From Elysia marginata (taxonomy: Eukaryota; Mollusca; Gastropoda; Plakobranchidae), in assembly GCA_019649035.1 (NCBI GenBank), contig BMAT01000580.1, forward strand, positions 8,397-41,085: DNA of 32,689 bases, written 5' to 3'. The stretch's first letter is position 1. Each line of letters begins with the position of its first letter. Both the position numbers and the translations under genes were made by a program. The notes below the pieces were generated by a model. The model saw only the letters and a program-made list of their open reading frames with translations, had not been told where the DNA came from and ran no database searches. This document shows, in pieces, positions 29,590 to 32,689 of this stretch.

Positions 29590-31300
29590 AAGCAGACATC
29601 GACAATCAGGGATTTCCAAGCCTCTCTGTCTTCAGTCTGTTGGAATATGTCCAGCTTAGACAGGCTCTTGTTTGATGTGTTGATGAAGCAAGACATACTG
29701 TAAATGAAAGTCGGTCATTGTCAACCGCCAACGCATCTTCCTTCCCCTTCCTATGCAGCATTAGTTTATCCAGAACACTGAGTCTATTTATATGGCCAAA
29801 AAATTCCATTTACAGTCTCTTTCTTATCAGTCGCAGCAGTGACCTATCTGTCCCAGCCGGGCACAGGACTTCTTTGTTTGTTTTCTTCTCTGTCCATGAG
29901 ATTCTAAAATTTCTTCAAAGAAACCACATTTTCCATGGCCAACAAACAGTTCTCCATTTTTTGCTAACTGTCCAGCACTCACTGCCGTATATCAAGGCGA
30001 GCCACAGGTTTGCCTTCAAGTCTTTGACTTTTGCTCCAAACTGAATATTCCTGTTTTTAATATGGTTCCCGTTTTTGTAAAGACTTCTTTTGACATTGCT
30101 ATTTATTTTTTCTATTTCTTGACCACATTTCGCATTTGACGACATTGTAAAACCAAGATACTTAAAGTTTTCTACTTGTTTGGTTTTTGTGTTTTTGCAC
30201 TGGATGACGCATTCGGGTTTGACTTGCATACTTCCATGCATTCCGTCTTCTTTGCATTGGGTTGGAGACCCATACTTTGATTTTCATAAGTCCCAACTGA
30301 AAGAAGGGCTTGCAAGTTTTCTTGAGAGTTGGCAATGTGAACAGTAGCATCGACATATCTCAAGTTCGTAATATTTCTGCCTCCCACCTTGATACCTTCC
30401 ATGTCGGTGATATTGCGTAAGATTACCTCTCTATATAGGTTGAACAGAGCAAGGGACAGTGCACAGCCTTGTCTCACACCTCTCTCAGTTTCAGTAAAAT
30501 CGGTGTAATCCCCATCAATGCTGATTGCAGGCACTTGTTTCCAATACAGATTCCAGAGGATTCTGAGGTCTTTGCCATCAATGTTCAGTTGATCTAATAT
30601 CCCGAACCATTCCGAGTGTTTCACCTTGTCAAAAGCTTTTGAATAATCGATGAAACAGAGGTAGACATCGTATTGGACTTCAACAACTCTTTCCATCAGC
30701 ATTGAGAGTGTGACGATAGCGTTCATTTTTTGGGTACAAAACCAAATTGGGATTCTGCTTTTTCAGGGAGAATTTTCCTTCTAATTCAGGTCATGACAAT
30801 TCAGAGTAAAATTTTGGTGGTATGACTCATGTGACCAATTGTTTTCACACTCAGTTGCGCCAAGCTTTTACGAGGGTTGTAAATACTGATTTTTTCAAAT
30901 CTGATGGCCACTGTCCTGTATCGTAGATGAGGTTTAGAAGTTCAGTGAAGTGGACCAGACATGTTTCATTTAAGGCACCAGATAGCTCAACTGGAATTTC
31001 ATCTGAGCCGGTTGCTGTATTATGATTCACTTTTCTGATTGCATTTCAATCTTCTTCTTCCATAATGGGGACCTTCATTATTCCGAATTGGGGGTCAGAG
31101 GTCTCTCACATTATCCAACAGTTCCTCGACGTATTGTGACCATCTCTTCAGGATGTCATCAATTTCTATCAGGATCTGTCCACTCTGTGATTTGATGCAA
31201 CTGGATTTGGGGCTGGGTTTTCGGCCTACGACATCCTTAATTGGATTGTGGAAATATTTACTGTTTGCAGAATTGCTGCATATCTAGATTCCAATGCATT
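29590..31300 (-). pseudogene. 5'-truncated non-LTR retrotransposon (reverse transcriptase)
   Basis: The minus strand carries, in order, GRKPSPKSSCIKSQSGQIL and ATGSDEIPVEL (linker before the palm). Next come SQFGFVPKK, then CFIDYSKAFDKVKHSEWFGI (~30610-30662). They are followed by ERGVRQGCALSLALFNLY (motif B) and NLRYVDATV, where the YADD catalytic motif is changed to YVDA (~30338-30368). After these come NFKYLGFT and LALIYGSECWTVSKKW. The tail has FFGHINR and RLKTERLGNP. The endonuclease domain is absent, and frame breaks occur near 30172-30240, 29915 and upstream of 30727. The loss of catalytic Asp means it is dead. It is in the same orientation as PRKDC. Confidence 0.88.
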
Positions 31301-31489
31301 CACATGTTATATTGACAAATTTGTTACCTTGAAATGTGCACTTAGGTGTAGCTAACCACATTTCAAAATTTTAAGTTCACAGTCCAAATTATTTACAACT
31401 TATATATAGTAGGCCAATTGTTCGATAGAAAATGACTTTATCTTCTTTTATTCTGTTTTCTTCTGGTGCAGTTTGCAAAGCAGTTACTT

Positions 31490-32340
31490 CCATCACATAT
31501 TTTGTTTTCTTGTTTTCATTCCGAATGCCCGCATCCTTCTCTATATCTTTGCAACTGTGGAGTGAAGCATTTCTTTGCCTTGCTCTCCATAAAACGCAAG
31601 TCCAAATTTAAATTTCTTCATGAACTCAAGGCAGTGATCCTCAACAATGTGATGCTAGGGGGTAATATTATTTGGAAATGTCTCTCTATAGATGTTCATG
31701 TACTGTTTCACAGAGTGCTCTGCTTCTTCTTTATTGTCTTGTGTTAGTGGACGAGATAAGTTTGTGTGGACATTTTTCTAAGTTCCATTTATTTTGTTGT
31801 CTTGTCTTTCGTCTTGCAGGGTATTTTTTGCAATGGTCTAAATTATTTCTTTTGTCAGTTGAATGTATATTTTTTCTCCCATCTTTGTCTATATATAGTT
31901 TCATATAACACTGTTTCTTTTGAAAGTTTTGCTTTCTCTTCGGCAGTTTTTTTTAAATCAATTTTGACAGCATCCTGTTCTAAAAATCTGTGATGCCTCA
32001 CAACAGACCAAGAAGTATGAAACTATGGAGGTGCAAAATGGTGGAGATCTATGTCAACCATTGGTTGGTGAAAAGCATTAAAAGGTGTTTTTCGTTCTTT
32101 ATGTCGCCGACACTTAGCAAAAAATTATTGAAATTCTCGTCAAGAGACTGCAAAGTTTTCTCATGTATACACTCGGTTTCTTGAAGTTGGATTTGCTGTT
32201 TAATTTTATAACACCGCAGACATGGGTAGTATCCAGAGGGGCCAGATATACCACAGATTGTATTAATTACACACACAACGCACACATTTCTACTGTAGAT
32301 AAATTTAAATATTATTGCTTTAATACCAAACAGCATAAGG
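31490..32340 (-). pseudogene. Decayed transposon-like protein, family not named
   Basis: The minus strand has one clean open segment (32049-32336) with GISGPSGYYPCLRC, a CxxC-type motif, then NFLLSVGDIKNEKH. Beyond its stop the homology seems to continue as LHSFILLGLL, RHHRFLEQDAVKIDLKKTAE and KFKFGLAFYGEQGKEMLHST (~31560-31620). This order (YPCLxC, then LHILLG, then a HGEQG-like block with His and Glu) resembles large uncharacterised proteins scattered through aquatic invertebrate genomes that I believe are transposon-derived. I cannot name the family with confidence. Several stops show it is a relic. Confidence 0.5.
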
Positions 32341-32689
32341 AAAACTGCAAAGATCTAGTTTCTGGCTAAATTCAACCATGGGTAACTTTAAAACGCTGTA
32401 ACTTTTTAGATTTTGTTGAGTCTGCAATACTTTTTGTTACTACTGAAAGCTAAAAAATTTCCTGATGTTAGCGAAAAATAAAAACAAAATCTATCGGGGA
32501 ATAATCTAGATAATTGAAATTAAAAAAGAGTTTCACTAACATTCCAGAATTTTCCCCCTCTAATTTAAAACGACTGTTAAAATCTTGTTTTCCAACGCAT
32601 TTCGAAATAAAAAATATCCAATTGAAGAGGAAGGTTTGATTCACACGGTGAAATAGATAAATCCAGCGTGAGTCGACGTGATCAAGGCT
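32341..32689. other. Right flank, nothing recognised
   Basis: 350 bases of AT-rich sequence with no coding, inverted-repeat or pol III signals found. Confidence 0.5.

Noticed and set aside
1..32689. CRISPR arrays, bacterial operons, phage or antiphage systems
   Set aside because: The window is an intron-rich animal gene; no regularly spaced direct repeats with unique spacers and no prokaryotic gene layout are present.

Overview
This is a eukaryotic, intron-rich, AT-rich stretch of animal genomic DNA. Thirty minus-strand exons join in a consistent reading frame, each bounded by GT and AG. They encode about 1,270 residues of DNA-PKcs (PRKDC), the giant PI3K-like kinase of non-homologous end joining. 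An invertebrate is likely, and a mollusc, perhaps a gastropod, fits best. That guess rests on the divergence from vertebrate PRKDC, the retroelement types and the recurring AGATCTAG-type palindromic motifs. It is an inference, not a proof.

The gene runs right to left. The first exon in the window (28839-28934) aligns near human residue 340 and the last (931-1187) near residue 1,650. The exons therefore carry the rest of the N-terminal HEAT arm and the first part of the middle HEAT region. The start codon, the first ~340 residues, the phosphorylation clusters, FAT, kinase and FATC regions all lie outside the window. No other host gene is recognisable.

The introns and the right flank are full of mobile-element remains. 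At 1-655 there is an RNase H-type non-LTR relic, cut by the window edge. A pogo/Tigger-like non-autonomous element with an internal tandem duplication lies at 6775-7604. Reverse-transcriptase relics lie at 10440-11600 (+), 13950-15110 (-), 26000-26165 (-) and 29590-31300 (-). Two tRNA-derived SINEs with perfect target-site duplications sit at 15686-15956 and 27490-27792. Two copies of a ~456 bp inverted-repeat MITE are at 16472-16929 and 22082-22537. A decayed transposon-like coding segment of a family I cannot name covers 31490-32340. A 482-base N gap (12015-12496) is flanked by two near-identical ~200 bp copies, so the assembly there is suspect.

The most unusual structure that standard annotation would miss concerns duplicated splice junctions inside PRKDC. 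The 3' end of one exon, including its donor site, is repeated three times at ~90 bp spacing (26310-26600). The 5' end of another exon, including its acceptor, has a 22-base exact copy 0.93 kb upstream in the preceding intron (17317-17338).
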